Assembly: GCF_011378855.1 (NCBI RefSeq) | Contig: NZ_WTLB01000005.1 | Location: 78,816 to 142,815 of the forward strand | Origin: Pseudoalteromonas sp. Z1A8 | Lineage (GTDB): Bacteria > Pseudomonadota > Gammaproteobacteria > Enterobacterales > Alteromonadaceae | Length of the DNA: 64,000 nt | Reading direction: 5' to 3' | Shown here: piece by piece, positions 17,601 to 25,745 of the stretch | Layout of the letters: each line of letters opens with the position of its first letter | Position numbering within the stretch: the first letter of the stretch is position 1 | Notes under the pieces: generated by a model | What the model was told of the DNA's origin: nothing | What the model saw: the letters and a program-made list of their open reading frames with translations, nothing else | Databases searched by the model: none | Made by a program: the position numbers and the translations under genes

Positions 17601-17728
17601 CCGGTTACTTGTATTATTTCTACATCTTCATCGACAACGGTTTCTGCAGCGTAGCTTTGGTGAGGAAGCGTAACCGACCCTATTGCAGCGAGTATGGCTG
17701 TTGAAATTATCTTTTTCTTAAACATCAT
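14696..17728 (-). CDS. TonB-dependent receptor of the xylan locus
   Basis: 1010 residues with signal peptide (ends near SYAAE, residue 28). A plug domain begins with IRGSLQRSMDVKRDSSGIVDAI and GKFPDTNLAESLQRITGV. This variant is common in carbohydrate-type TBDTs of Alteromonadales and Xanthomonadales. The 22-strand barrel ends in the canonical aromatic C-terminus (GLGVRYNF). It presumably imports xylo-oligosaccharides through the outer membrane with TonB-ExbBD energy. Two adjacent ATG codons (17728, 17725) are possible starts; AGGG fits the first. Single gene with terminator behind and an operator about 300 bp in front. Xylan specificity is from context. Confidence 0.9.
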   Translation of the reverse strand: MMFKKKIISTAILAAIGSVTLPHQSYAAETVVDEDVEIIQVTGIRGSLQRSMDVKRDSSGIVDAISAEDMGKFPDTNLAESLQRITGVSIDRAGGEGSRVTVRGFGPANNLITINGRQLPNTTGDRTFDFANVASESVSGVQVYKTSDASVTSGGIGATINLTTNRPLNSPGIKASFGVKAVDDQSTDEGSITPEVSGLYSQTFGDDKFGISISGSYQDRESGMQQFIQDQGYRASDYTNTGWGGVPAGAEGGTNRPTSGIYSNPQQPRYVFEERQRERVNGQLVFQYQPVENITATLDYTGFKTTVEEQHTDASVWFNYAGDRSESVWAGEPNAYPLIYSEIYDIQSDADYRDTSLTVGSWGREEKTDSLGFNLEWAVSDQLNLEFDHHSSKASMKATDPRHGTRNNIQLPSYTRTRSGLDLTGDLPGIAIGNIEDFTPETMRLSGSWFANDKYDSEIDQTQISGKYFFDDSLSIDFGVAVNKVNNHYRHTQVQRPDWGGVGVEGDFADIDWRQDTILDKFQAKAGNFEGTATQGEYDLFNTIFFADFDAIVNAAEFADPVANVDNLYGDCKAADGAAAGPNGEGQFCASTDWDAATNRFTEEKTQSAFAQVNYKGELSGMFFDLQIGLRYEKTDVFSKATAPGYSSVEWNEDTATSVTGVTGIETLSQSADYSQFLPNINFNIEVVEDVMIRAAASKTISRAGYGQLQGGTTINTGGSLSGYSGGSGNPGLKPLESINYDLSSEWYYGEGSYISFGYFKKDVTNWITTGTIDSDIFNLVDPLNGEKFKAAQIALGADASNLAIRTYIFENFADDPNVQPNFDENGELDGGTIVGDPATDEPVNFRINVPVNGDQEYTIDGFEFNIQHLFGESGFGGIFNYTMVDSGLEYDNDSLEDTEALVGLSDTANVVFFYDKEGLQARIAYNWRDSFLNERRVNGDLTAPIYTDEYYQIDFNVSYEVPAVEGLTVFIEGINITDEYVTSYGRKQELIYNITQTGSRYGLGVRYNF

Positions 17729-18026
17729 GATGCCCTTTTTCTTATTTAATTATTATTGACGTACTGCAAGACTTTAAGAATTACTCGAAACATAATTGTA
17801 AACTATTTGTTTCATTTTACGGTCAATAAATAATTATTGTGTGTGTATGTTTTAAACGTTTTACAAAGACCACAACCAGTTTTAAACATGTGCTACTTAA
17901 CTAAAAAAACATTAAATATCAGCAAGTTTATGCTAATTCTTTGTGCTAATTTTTTACTTTAAAATATTTTCATTTTGTCATATGTCCCCAGCTTCCTCTT
18001 AAATCGACCATTTACAAATAAATTAA
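17729..18026. other. Long leader region of the xylan TBDT gene
   Basis: About 300 bp between the operator at 18027 and the TBDT start. No ORF with a ribosome site and no strong hairpin seen. It contains a lone half-site CGGTCA near 17819, considered too weak for an operator. Confidence 0.35.
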
Positions 18027-18041
18027 TGGTCATATTGACTA
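18027..18041. promoter_or_regulatory. Xylan-regulon operator copy 6
   Basis: TGGTCA-TAT-TGACTA, nearly perfect dyad, 299 bp upstream of the TBDT start and 73 bp beyond the GH43 stop. Confidence 0.75.
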
Positions 18042-18113
18042 TATCTTTTTTATGCAAATAAAAGGCGTTGCAGTGCTCACGCAGATAATTTGCATTGTTT
18101 ATAACTATTTTTA

Positions 18114-19181
18114 TTAAGCGTGTTCATATGGGCTTATTGTTTGGATTTTTCCGTTTTCGTCGTGCTCAAGCTTAGCCATTTTCATACTGCGTAAATGGGT
18201 TTGCCCGCTCGATAACGTACTGTCGTGATAAAATAAAAACCAATCACCATTGTGCTTAACAATTGAGTGGTGCGTGGTCCAACCCAGTACTGGGTTTAAA
18301 ATAACGCCCTGATAGGTAAATGGTCCGTACGGATTATCGCCCGTTGCATAGACAATTTTGTGTGTATCACCCGTTGAATACGAAAAATAATAAACACCGT
18401 TGTGTTTGTGTACCCATGGGCCTTCAAAAAAGCGGCGGTTGTTATCGCATACTGTAATTGGTAAGCCACTCTCATCAAGTACAACAACCTCTTTTACGTC
18501 TTCGCTTAGGCTGATCATATCTTCCGATAATTTTGCTACGCGTGCTGGAATTGCAGCTTCACCATTTTTTGGATATGTACCTTCTTTGTTAAATTCGCTT
18601 GTTTGCCAATTTTGTAATTGGCCGCCCCACAAGCCACCAAAATATAAATAATGGCTTGAGTCGTCATCTTCAAATACAGCCGGATCGATACTAAACGTGC
18701 CTTGAATGTAATCGTCTTCTGCTTTAAAGGGCCCTGTTGGGCTGTCGCTTTTTGCAACGCCAATTCTGAAAATACCTTGCTGATCGCGTGCCGGAAAATA
18801 AAGGTAATACTGACCAAGTTTATGCGCTGCATCGGGTGCCCACATTTGCTTGCTTGCCCATTTTACATCGTCTACACAAAGTGCTACGCCATGGTCTATG
18901 GCTTTGCCTGTGCTTTCGTCCAGCGAAAACACATGGTAGTCGCGCATTGCAAAGTGGTCGCCGTTATCATTAATTTCATTTTTTGATTCAATGTCGTGCG
19001 ACGGGTAAATATACACAGTGCCGTTAAACACATGCGCTGACGGATCGGCGGTATACATGTGATCAACTAACACATTGTGGTTTTGTATTAACGAGTTGGC
19101 TCGTTGTAGGTCTTTAAACTGTTTAAGTTCAGCGTCACTTAACCCATTAGATGGGGGTGCTACTTGCGCTGTATTTTGCAT
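18114..19181 (-). CDS. GH43 beta-xylosidase / alpha-L-arabinofuranosidase, cytoplasmic
   Basis: 355 residues from the ATG at 19181. This start is preferred because AGGAG precedes it and because upstream residues to an alternative start at 19229 look non-family. No signal peptide. Five-bladed propeller with the three GH43 acids: base Asp46 in TADPSAH, pKa modulator Asp166 in SIDPAVFED, acid Glu253 in FFEGPWVHK. It removes xylose or arabinose from imported oligosaccharides with inversion. It lies 62 bp downstream of a GPH symporter and is probably co-transcribed with it, so transport and cytoplasmic hydrolysis are coupled. Xylosidase against arabinofuranosidase cannot be decided from the motifs. 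Confidence 0.9.
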   Translation of the reverse strand: MQNTAQVAPPSNGLSDAELKQFKDLQRANSLIQNHNVLVDHMYTADPSAHVFNGTVYIYPSHDIESKNEINDNGDHFAMRDYHVFSLDESTGKAIDHGVALCVDDVKWASKQMWAPDAAHKLGQYYLYFPARDQQGIFRIGVAKSDSPTGPFKAEDDYIQGTFSIDPAVFEDDDSSHYLYFGGLWGGQLQNWQTSEFNKEGTYPKNGEAAIPARVAKLSEDMISLSEDVKEVVVLDESGLPITVCDNNRRFFEGPWVHKHNGVYYFSYSTGDTHKIVYATGDNPYGPFTYQGVILNPVLGWTTHHSIVKHNGDWFLFYHDSTLSSGQTHLRSMKMAKLEHDENGKIQTISPYEHA

Positions 19182-19243
19182 TTTTACTCCTAGTATTGCC
19201 TGCCCACTTTGTACTTTTAAAAGGTGCAAAATGGACTGCTAAA

Positions 19244-20599
19244 TTAGTTTATGGTTTTGTTATCAGCCAGCTGCGTTTGAATGCGCTTTACTTCAGGCTC
19301 GGTAAGTTTGTAACGTGTTATAAAAATTAAACATGCCACGGTACAAATTACTGGAATACCAGCAAAGGCGAGTAAAATGCCTGATAACGTGTGTTCTGAT
19401 TGCTCTTGATTAGGCACATATGCATAGCCAGATAATATCCACCCTGCAATAGCACCGCCGATTGCAAAGCCTAGTTTTATTGCCAATAAATGACCCGAAA
19501 ACGTAACTGCTGTTAATCTGCGACCAATTTTTAATGCGCCGTAGTCAACCGTATCAGCCACCATCGAAAACATAATTGGGGTAATAATCATGTGGGCAAA
19601 GTTAGCAATAAAGTACACAATAAAAATGGTTACGATTGCGTCGCTCTCAAGTACGTAAAACATGCTGTGAGAAATAATTACGACCACTAAAGCGACAATG
19701 AAAAGTGTTTTCTTTTCAATAAATTTGGTTAAAAAGTTGGTAGATATAGCGCCCAATACTGAGCCAATTGCTGAGAGTGTTAAAAAGTTAGAAGTAAGTG
19801 AGGCTTCTCCTACGTAGTACTTAATATAATGCGGTGCTACTGAGGCTCTAACGCCAATTAATATTAATGTTGCTAGGCTTATAACAGCTATAACAACCCA
19901 TTGATCGTTTTTAAATAAGCTTAAAAATTCAAGGAAGGCATTCTTTTTACTTTGCGCGGGTTTAACTTGTTTGGTTTCTTTGGTCATTTTAAAACACAGT
20001 AAAAAACACGCTGCGGCAAGTCCGCCTAAAAACACCATGGCTAGTGGGTAACCTACTACATCGTTGCCGTCGCCAAAAAAGGCAACCAGCTTAGGCAGTG
20101 CCCATACAATTACAAGCAGTGCTGCCATTGCCATTGCAAATCGGTATGACTGTAGCGATGCGCGCTCTTTAGGATCGTTTGTCATTACTGCGCCAAGTGC
20201 ACCGTACGGTATATTAATGGCGGTATAACACGTCATTAATAACCCGTAAGTTAAGTAGGCATATATAAGCTTGCCCGTAGAATCAAAATCGGGGGTTATA
20301 AATGCTAAGCAAGCAAACACACCGTACGGCACAGCTAAAAATAATATGTAAGGGCGGTAAGAACCCCAACGGCTACGCGTTCTATCGGCAATGCTGCCCA
20401 TTATTGGATCGGTAATACCATCAAATAAACGAACCGCTAAAAGTAGCGTACCCGCAGCAGCTGCAGATAAACCGTAAACATCGGTATAAAATATCAACAT
20501 AAAGTTAGCGACCATTTGAAATACAATATTACTGGCTGTATCACCTAGGCCGTACCCTATTTTTTCTTTAATTGTGAGTGTGTGTTTTGTGTTGTTCAT
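19244..20599 (-). CDS. GPH-family oligosaccharide:cation symporter
   Basis: 451 residues with about 12 hydrophobic segments. The N-terminus KEKIGYGLGDTASNIVFQ and the loop DGITDPIMGSIADRTRSRWGSYRPYI are signatures of the glycoside-pentoside-hexuronide (MelB/XynB-type) family. It moves small glycosides across the inner membrane with Na+ or H+. It is the first gene of a transcript with the GH43 enzyme, so xylobiose or arabinosylated xylo-oligosaccharides are likely cargo (inference). An operator lies 30 bp before the ATG, where binding would block transcription initiation. Confidence 0.9.
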   Translation of the reverse strand: MNNTKHTLTIKEKIGYGLGDTASNIVFQMVANFMLIFYTDVYGLSAAAAGTLLLAVRLFDGITDPIMGSIADRTRSRWGSYRPYILFLAVPYGVFACLAFITPDFDSTGKLIYAYLTYGLLMTCYTAINIPYGALGAVMTNDPKERASLQSYRFAMAMAALLVIVWALPKLVAFFGDGNDVVGYPLAMVFLGGLAAACFLLCFKMTKETKQVKPAQSKKNAFLEFLSLFKNDQWVVIAVISLATLILIGVRASVAPHYIKYYVGEASLTSNFLTLSAIGSVLGAISTNFLTKFIEKKTLFIVALVVVIISHSMFYVLESDAIVTIFIVYFIANFAHMIITPIMFSMVADTVDYGALKIGRRLTAVTFSGHLLAIKLGFAIGGAIAGWILSGYAYVPNQEQSEHTLSGILLAFAGIPVICTVACLIFITRYKLTEPEVKRIQTQLADNKTIN

Positions 20600-20628
20600 G
20601 TGTGCTCAATTTTCAATGCAAATCGATA

Positions 20629-20643
20629 TAGTCAAAAATACTA
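20629..20643. promoter_or_regulatory. Xylan-regulon operator copy 7
   Basis: TAGTCA-AAA-ATACTA, embedded in a larger perfect inverted repeat ATATAGT-N7-ACTATAT. 30 bp upstream of the symporter start. Confidence 0.7.
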
Positions 20644-20918
20644 TATGCATTTTTAGCACATGTAAACATTTATGTTACATTTTTAATCAACTGGTAATTT
20701 ATTTAATACATGACGCTAATTTGGCGTTAAATTTACTAACATACAAAGGTATTATTCGTTCGATAAAAAACCAATACCAAACCAAAGTCGAATATCGCCG
20801 TTAATGCGTAAAAACAGGGACAGTGTATAAAGTGATTAATTAAATAGATGTGATTGTTTTAGATAGGATTTATAAATGTTTTTTATTTGCGCTTTAAGCG
20901 CCTTTTATATACTCTTAA
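20644..20918. other. Divergent intergenic region of symporter and regulator
   Basis: Bounded by two operators. It includes a short palindrome GGCGCTTAAAGCGC-like near 20889-20901, but no ORF or RNA was recognised. Confidence 0.35.
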
Positions 20919-20933
20919 TAGTCTTTATAACAA
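20919..20933. promoter_or_regulatory. Xylan-regulon operator copy 8 (autoregulatory candidate)
   Basis: TAGTCT-TTA-TAACAA, nearly the same variant as copy 2. It lies 30 bp upstream of the Nudix-type regulator start. Confidence 0.45.
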
Positions 20934-20963
20934 TATGTATGTATAGCATTGGCTGAGTAATTT

Positions 20964-21692
20964 ATGCACCATAAAACATCAAATATTTCTAACAATATTG
21001 ACGAAGAATCGATTCCTGATGACTGCATTAGTAATCTAACCGTAGATAATATTGTATTTGCTATTCATGAAGGTAAGTTAAAAGTGCTGCTGGTTAAATA
21101 TAATCGCGGTCTTGCAACAAGCCAATGGGGTTTAATTGGTCATTGGGTTCGTAAAGACGAAAACTTAGACCTTGCAGCTCTGCGTGTTGTTAAAAGTACC
21201 ACCGGTGTTGAAAACCTGTACTTAGATCAGTTAGGTGCATTTGGTAACGTAGACCGCTACCCCGCTAGGCGTATTATAACTATTGTTTACTACTCGCTCG
21301 TACGCTTTGAAGAAACCAATCTTGTGAGTGGCGATAACGCTGTAGAGTGTGAATGGTTTGATGTAAATAACGTCCCTAGTTTAATGTTTGACCACGCCGA
21401 CATTTTAAAAAGTGGCCTTGATTACTTACGCTATAAAGTAAGGCACGAGCCGATTGGTTTTAGTTTACTTCCTGAAAAATTCACCCTGCTTGAGCTACAA
21501 GGAATTTACGAGTCGATTTTAAATAAGTCACTCGATAAACCTAACTTTAGACGTAAGTTTCAAAAAATGAACTTACTAATAAACTGCAAAGAAAAACAAA
21601 CCAACGTAGCCCATAGAGCAGCTACTTTGTACCGTTTTGACATAAACGTATATGAAAAATTAAGAGAGTTTGGTTTTACATTTGAGTTTTAA
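20964..21692 (+). CDS. Nudix-fold transcriptional regulator (NrtR/AraR-like), presumed xylan regulator
   Basis: 242 residues. Residues about 20-150 have the Nudix fold (LTVDNIVFAIHEGKLKVLLVKY, QWGLIGHWVRKDENLDL, TIVYYSLVRF). The Nudix box is destroyed: it has an insertion, and the three glutamates of REUxEE are Val, Ser and Thr, so no hydrolase activity is expected. Residues about 160-240 form the winged-helix DNA-binding part of the NrtR family (SLLPEKFTLLELQGIYESIL to RRKFQKMNLL). Members sense a sugar or ADP-ribose through the Nudix domain; relatives in sugar loci control arabinose or xylose genes. Its own promoter and those of the xylan genes share the dyad TAGTCW-N3-TGACYA, so it is the natural candidate for binding it. 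Confidence 0.82.
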   Translation: MHHKTSNISNNIDEESIPDDCISNLTVDNIVFAIHEGKLKVLLVKYNRGLATSQWGLIGHWVRKDENLDLAALRVVKSTTGVENLYLDQLGAFGNVDRYPARRIITIVYYSLVRFEETNLVSGDNAVECEWFDVNNVPSLMFDHADILKSGLDYLRYKVRHEPIGFSLLPEKFTLLELQGIYESILNKSLDKPNFRRKFQKMNLLINCKEKQTNVAHRAATLYRFDINVYEKLREFGFTFEF

Positions 21693-21731
21693 ATAATTTG
21701 ATTTTTGTATACCGTAAAATCAAAATACACG

Positions 21732-21778
21732 TGTAGGTTAGCTGTACAACGTAATTTAAAAGCGTTGGCTAACCTACA
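21732..21778. terminator. Composite hairpin between convergent genes
   Basis: Outer 11-bp stem TGTAGGTTAGC / GCTAACCTACA encloses an inner CAACG / CGTTG stem, with a 4-base bulge on one side. It lies between the regulator stop and the FAH-family stop. It lacks a T-run, so it may act as a transcript-end protector rather than an intrinsic terminator. It marks the border of the xylan and carrageenan loci. Confidence 0.55.
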
Positions 21779-21791
21779 GAACCTCAGTGTA

Positions 21792-22589
21792 TCAACATGA
21801 AAATTCGACTGTAATCTCTCCTAAACCTTCGTACTTTATTGATGTTTTTTTATTTATATCTAATTGCATTAGACCGTTATAAGAGCCTGTAATAAAAATA
21901 TGGCCTGCTTTTAATTCAAACCCATTCGCCGTTAAAAAGTTAACAGCCCAATATAAAGGAAGTTGTGGCAAACCTGCAGGATGCTTCCCTGCATAGCTTT
22001 GTAAATCTTCGCCCTGTTTAACATCAATATTTATATCACTGCTCTCATATGCTTTTTTAACGTCTACTTTAGGGCCTAAATATACACCTTGATTAGATAA
22101 TCCATCGGCCAATTTTTCATAGTGTGTTGCTTGATAACCCTCTGGAAATCTGTTCTGAATAAGCTCCAACGCTAAATGGGCGCTACCAATAGCATTATCT
22201 ATTTCCTCATTTTTATATTCTTCATAGCTTGCTAGGTCTTTGTTTAGCACAAATGCAATTTCTGGCTCAATGAGCGCTTTATTATTTTTTGTAAAAAGAG
22301 CACAACGTTCCATAGATTTAACCGGTGCATGCAAAAGCGGCGCGAGAGTAATCGTGCCATCACCTGATGGAAGCATACATTTCCAACCATACACTTTTTG
22401 ATTATTTAGCTTAATCATCAACTTCTGAACTGCTAAAACGTCGTCTATAGAATTAAGCGTTATATCTGATGATAAGTCAGGTACCTCGATACCTTGCTCT
22501 CTTTTATTTAGTAAATGCTTAGCTATATGTTCAAGCAAGATTGAGTTATCCACTGTAGTTCCTTTTTTGCTATTGAAAGTAATTTGCAT
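21792..22589 (-). CDS. 2-keto-4-pentenoate hydratase / FAH-family protein
   Basis: 265 residues, cytoplasmic. MhpD-type fumarylacetoacetate-hydrolase fold: KVYGWKCMLPSGDGT, IEPEIAFVLNKDL (metal-binding Glu pair), AHLALELIQNRF and GHIFITGSYNG near the C-terminus. The family hydrates, decarboxylates or cleaves 2-keto acids using a divalent metal. The ribosome site is weak. A carrageenan operator lies 29 bp upstream, shared with the divergent TBDT gene. The textbook routes for D-galactose and anhydrogalactose do not need such an enzyme, so it may act on a side product or on an alternative keto-acid branch. Family clear, substrate unknown. Confidence 0.75.
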   Translation of the reverse strand: MQITFNSKKGTTVDNSILLEHIAKHLLNKREQGIEVPDLSSDITLNSIDDVLAVQKLMIKLNNQKVYGWKCMLPSGDGTITLAPLLHAPVKSMERCALFTKNNKALIEPEIAFVLNKDLASYEEYKNEEIDNAIGSAHLALELIQNRFPEGYQATHYEKLADGLSNQGVYLGPKVDVKKAYESSDINIDVKQGEDLQSYAGKHPAGLPQLPLYWAVNFLTANGFELKAGHIFITGSYNGLMQLDINKKTSIKYEGLGEITVEFSC

Positions 22590-22617
22590 AGCAATAATAA
22601 CAGTGTTCTTGACAATT

Positions 22618-22632
22618 AAACATATGATGTTT
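22618..22632. promoter_or_regulatory. Carrageenan-regulon operator copy 1
   Basis: AAACAT-ATG-ATGTTT, perfect 6-3-6 dyad between the divergent FAH-family gene and the 943-residue TBDT gene. Confidence 0.85.
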
Positions 22633-22741
22633 AGATTTGTCGAACGTTATTCTTTTGCGAATTTACTTCTTGTTAAGTGAGTAAACTCTCAAAGGTTGAA
22701 CTTTATCTGACAACACGACACACAAATATATGGAGATCACT

Positions 22742-25573
22742 ATGCGTTCAAAGAAAAAAATTGCACTCGGTGTTTTAGCCGCTCTCTCAAGCTGTTCATT
22801 TGCTCAAGCTGCTACAAACGATAAAGTAAAAGACGATACTGAAGTCATTGTTGTAACGGGTGTTCGTTCAAGTCTCGAGGCCGCATCATCTCTAAAACGT
22901 TACAGCGATAGTGTTCAAGATAGTATTGTTGCTGAGGATATTGGTAAGTTTCCCGATCAAAATGTGGCTGAGTCTTTACAACGTGTTCCTGGTGTTTCAA
23001 TTAACCGTGTAAATGGTGAGGGCTCAAAAATAACCGTTCGTGGTTTTGGCCCAGAATTTAACGTTGTTACGTTAAACGGACGCACATTAGCCACTTCTGA
23101 AATTGGTCGTTCGTTTGATTTTCAAGTATTAGCAGCAGAGCTAATATCAGGTGCTGATGTAGTCAAGTCACCTACGGCTAAAACACCTGAAGGGAGCATT
23201 GGTGCTTATGTTAACGTTAAGACTGCACGCCCTTTAGATAACCCCGGATTGCATGTGTTGGGCTCTGTAAATGCTAAATACAGTGAGCTTTCTGGCGAAA
23301 CAAGTCCTGAATACTCTGCGTTATTTAGCAATACGTTTGCTGATGAAACATTTGGTTTTAATATTGCCCTTTCACAACAAAAAAGTGATAACCGATACGA
23401 TTCAATGGGCACAACCCGTTGGTTATTACTTAATAATGAGCCGGGTGTGATTGAAGGCGACATTCATAATTTAGATGGCAATGTGGTTACGCCAACTATG
23501 CTTCGCCATGCCGGGCGAATTGAATACGCATTAGGGCAAGAGCATCGCGAACGTACTGGCATTAATACCAGTTTTCAGTGGGCACCAGATTCAACTTTTA
23601 CAAATACCTTTGATTACATGTATACGGATCTCTCAGTAGAAACTCAAACTCAAGGTTTGCAAGCCGGCTTACAGTATCCTAATTGGCGAAATGTGGTTGT
23701 ATCAGACAACGGTACTATTTTATCAGGCACTAAGTTTTCGGGTAAAACACTGGGCGGAACCGGTGAAAATATTGATTTTAGAATTGATGGTTTATTTCAA
23801 GAGCTGGAGTCAAAATCAAAAACACAGGCATTTGGGTTTAATTCTGTAAAAGAATTTGATGTATTAACGCTTGAGTTTGATATAAGCCATTCAACATCAA
23901 AATCAACGCCGCGTAGCGACTTATTAGTTCCTAATTATATTTCACCAGAGCGAAACGACAGTTTAAATTTTGATTTTAGAAACACTGATACCGTTAATTT
24001 AGACACAACCATTGATTATGCTTCGCCGACAAGCGTGAGAGCACATTGGAATCAAGTTTCACATTACGAATTAGAAGACACGATTACGGAGCTGCAAACA
24101 AAAGGGAAATACCTACTCGATTTAGAGTTTGCTGAAAGCCTAACCTTAGATTCAATCGATTTTGGTATTGCGTATTCAGATCGCGAAAAAGTAAGAGATC
24201 GCTTTGAAACATTCCATGAAGATAACTGTGGTTTAGTAGCACCGAATGCCGATATTTGTGGCGAACTTAGAGATATGCCTGATGACATATTTTCAGCAAG
24301 TCCCTATTCAGATTTTTTAAGTAGTGAGCCAGGTAATTTTCCGCGTGACTTTTTGTTTGCTGATATAAATAAATACCATAGCGCTATTCGTGATATGACC
24401 AAAAATCCAAATTGGCCAAACGAGCAATATAACGAAATCGCATCATCAAGCGTCACCGAAGAGAAAATAAGTGCTTATTCGCAGTTTAATCTCAGCGGCT
24501 TAATTGGTGATTACGATTGGCGCGGTAATGTGGGAGTCCGTTATGTAAAAACGGATACAAGCTCAAGCGGTTACGGAAAAAGGCGCCTAGGTTATACGGG
24601 CGAGCTTGATAATGGCCAACCTTTATTAGTTGTTGATTACACAGACTCAGGAAGCCTTAAAGCCAAAAATAGTTACACTAACTGGTTACCTAGCGCTAAT
24701 TTTAGTATTAATTTAAGTGATAACTTATTGGTAAGAGCCGCAGCGGCTAAAGTTATGTCGCGCCCTGCCATTGACGACATTGGCGTACAAACAACGTATA
24801 CCGATATGCAAGCAGGTAGCTTTTCTCAAACAGGTGGCAATCCTTATTTAGCACCTTATAAAGCTAATCAATACGATTTATCTTTTGAATATTATAGTGA
24901 TAGCGGCGATTCTTACGCGGTTAACTTTTTCAAAAAGGATATATCTAGCACAATTGCACAAATAACTTATCTAGATAATACGCCTGATATTTGGGATGGG
25001 TCGCAATACGTTGATTCAAACGTAAGTATTGATGGATACGGCAATGTAAACGAAACTATTAATACTAAACAAAACCAATCAGGCGGCTCAATTACTGGAG
25101 TAGAACTTGCTGTACAACATAATATGGATTATTTACCGAGCTTTTTAAATGGCTTAGGTGTGCAAGCAAACTATACATGGGCTGATACTACAAATAAAAA
25201 CACACAAAAAATAGAGCTTCCAGGTGTGACCGACCCAGGTGATAAATTAGAGGGATTTGCCGAAAACTCTTATAACATTGTTGCCTACTACGACAAAAAT
25301 GCATTTCAAGCGCGTTTAGCCTACAACTGGCGAGATGACTTTTTAAGTAGCCGAGCAGGTATACGCAGTGGTGGATTACCAGAGCATACTGCAGCTTATG
25401 GTCAGCTCGACTTTAGTATGTCTTATGCGGTTAACGATAACTTTACGCTAACAGGCGAAGCAATAAATATAACTGATGAACGTACCTATCAATATGCCGA
25501 TGTAAAAGAGCGCGTTATTAATACCCAATATACTGGTCCGCGTTACCGTATAGGTATACGCGCTAAGTTTTAA
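22742..25573 (+). CDS. TonB-dependent receptor 1 of the carrageenan locus
   Basis: 943 residues from the ATG at 22742, chosen over the in-frame ATG at 22730 because GGAG lies at 22733, inside the longer version, and because MRSKKKIALGVLAAL begins a clean signal peptide (cleavage near AQA). Plug motif VRSSLEAASSLKRYSDSVQDSI and GKFPDQNVAESLQRVPGV, as in the xylan TBDT; barrel ends YRIGIRAKF. It probably imports carrageenan oligosaccharides. It reads away from the FAH-family gene, with one shared operator 110 bp upstream and a terminator 29 bp behind. Specificity is inferred from location and operator. Confidence 0.88.
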   Translation: MRSKKKIALGVLAALSSCSFAQAATNDKVKDDTEVIVVTGVRSSLEAASSLKRYSDSVQDSIVAEDIGKFPDQNVAESLQRVPGVSINRVNGEGSKITVRGFGPEFNVVTLNGRTLATSEIGRSFDFQVLAAELISGADVVKSPTAKTPEGSIGAYVNVKTARPLDNPGLHVLGSVNAKYSELSGETSPEYSALFSNTFADETFGFNIALSQQKSDNRYDSMGTTRWLLLNNEPGVIEGDIHNLDGNVVTPTMLRHAGRIEYALGQEHRERTGINTSFQWAPDSTFTNTFDYMYTDLSVETQTQGLQAGLQYPNWRNVVVSDNGTILSGTKFSGKTLGGTGENIDFRIDGLFQELESKSKTQAFGFNSVKEFDVLTLEFDISHSTSKSTPRSDLLVPNYISPERNDSLNFDFRNTDTVNLDTTIDYASPTSVRAHWNQVSHYELEDTITELQTKGKYLLDLEFAESLTLDSIDFGIAYSDREKVRDRFETFHEDNCGLVAPNADICGELRDMPDDIFSASPYSDFLSSEPGNFPRDFLFADINKYHSAIRDMTKNPNWPNEQYNEIASSSVTEEKISAYSQFNLSGLIGDYDWRGNVGVRYVKTDTSSSGYGKRRLGYTGELDNGQPLLVVDYTDSGSLKAKNSYTNWLPSANFSINLSDNLLVRAAAAKVMSRPAIDDIGVQTTYTDMQAGSFSQTGGNPYLAPYKANQYDLSFEYYSDSGDSYAVNFFKKDISSTIAQITYLDNTPDIWDGSQYVDSNVSIDGYGNVNETINTKQNQSGGSITGVELAVQHNMDYLPSFLNGLGVQANYTWADTTNKNTQKIELPGVTDPGDKLEGFAENSYNIVAYYDKNAFQARLAYNWRDDFLSSRAGIRSGGLPEHTAAYGQLDFSMSYAVNDNFTLTGEAINITDERTYQYADVKERVINTQYTGPRYRIGIRAKF

Positions 25574-25601
25574 CGCTTTATTGAAATAACCCAAATTGCT
25601 A

Positions 25602-25627
25602 TAAAGATCGCTCATCAGCGATCTTTA
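25602..25627 (+). terminator. Terminator of TBDT 1
   Basis: Perfect 11-bp stem TAAAGATCGCT / AGCGATCTTTA with a CATC loop, 29 bp after the stop. Confidence 0.85.
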
Positions 25628-25709
25628 TTATATTCCCACTATGTCACTTTTAAACATATAAACAACGATTAAAATTAGTTACCACTCCCCCTATTTTGTG
25701 CACATTACA

Positions 25710-25739
25710 TTGACCAGTCAAACATAATATGTTTATATT
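25710..25739 (+). promoter_or_regulatory. Candidate promoter of the tandem regulators
   Basis: TTGACC (25710-25715), 18-bp spacer, TATATT (25734-25739). The spacer contains the operator at 25720-25734. The -10 ends only 6 bases before the ATG at 25746, so the transcript may have little or no leader. Confidence 0.5.
25720..25734. promoter_or_regulatory. Carrageenan-regulon operator copy 2 (autoregulatory)
   Basis: AAACAT-AAT-ATGTTT, perfect dyad lying between the putative -35 and -10 of the first FadR-type regulator gene. Confidence 0.8.
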
Positions 25740-25745
25740 AAAGAT

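Noticed and set aside
17818..17832. CGGTCA half-site upstream of the xylan TBDT
   Set aside because: The second half (AATAAT) does not match; the good dyad at 18027 explains control better.
25653..25667. AAACATATAAACAAC near the TBDT 1 terminator
   Set aside because: Only a left half-site of the carrageenan operator, and a perfect dyad lies at 25720.
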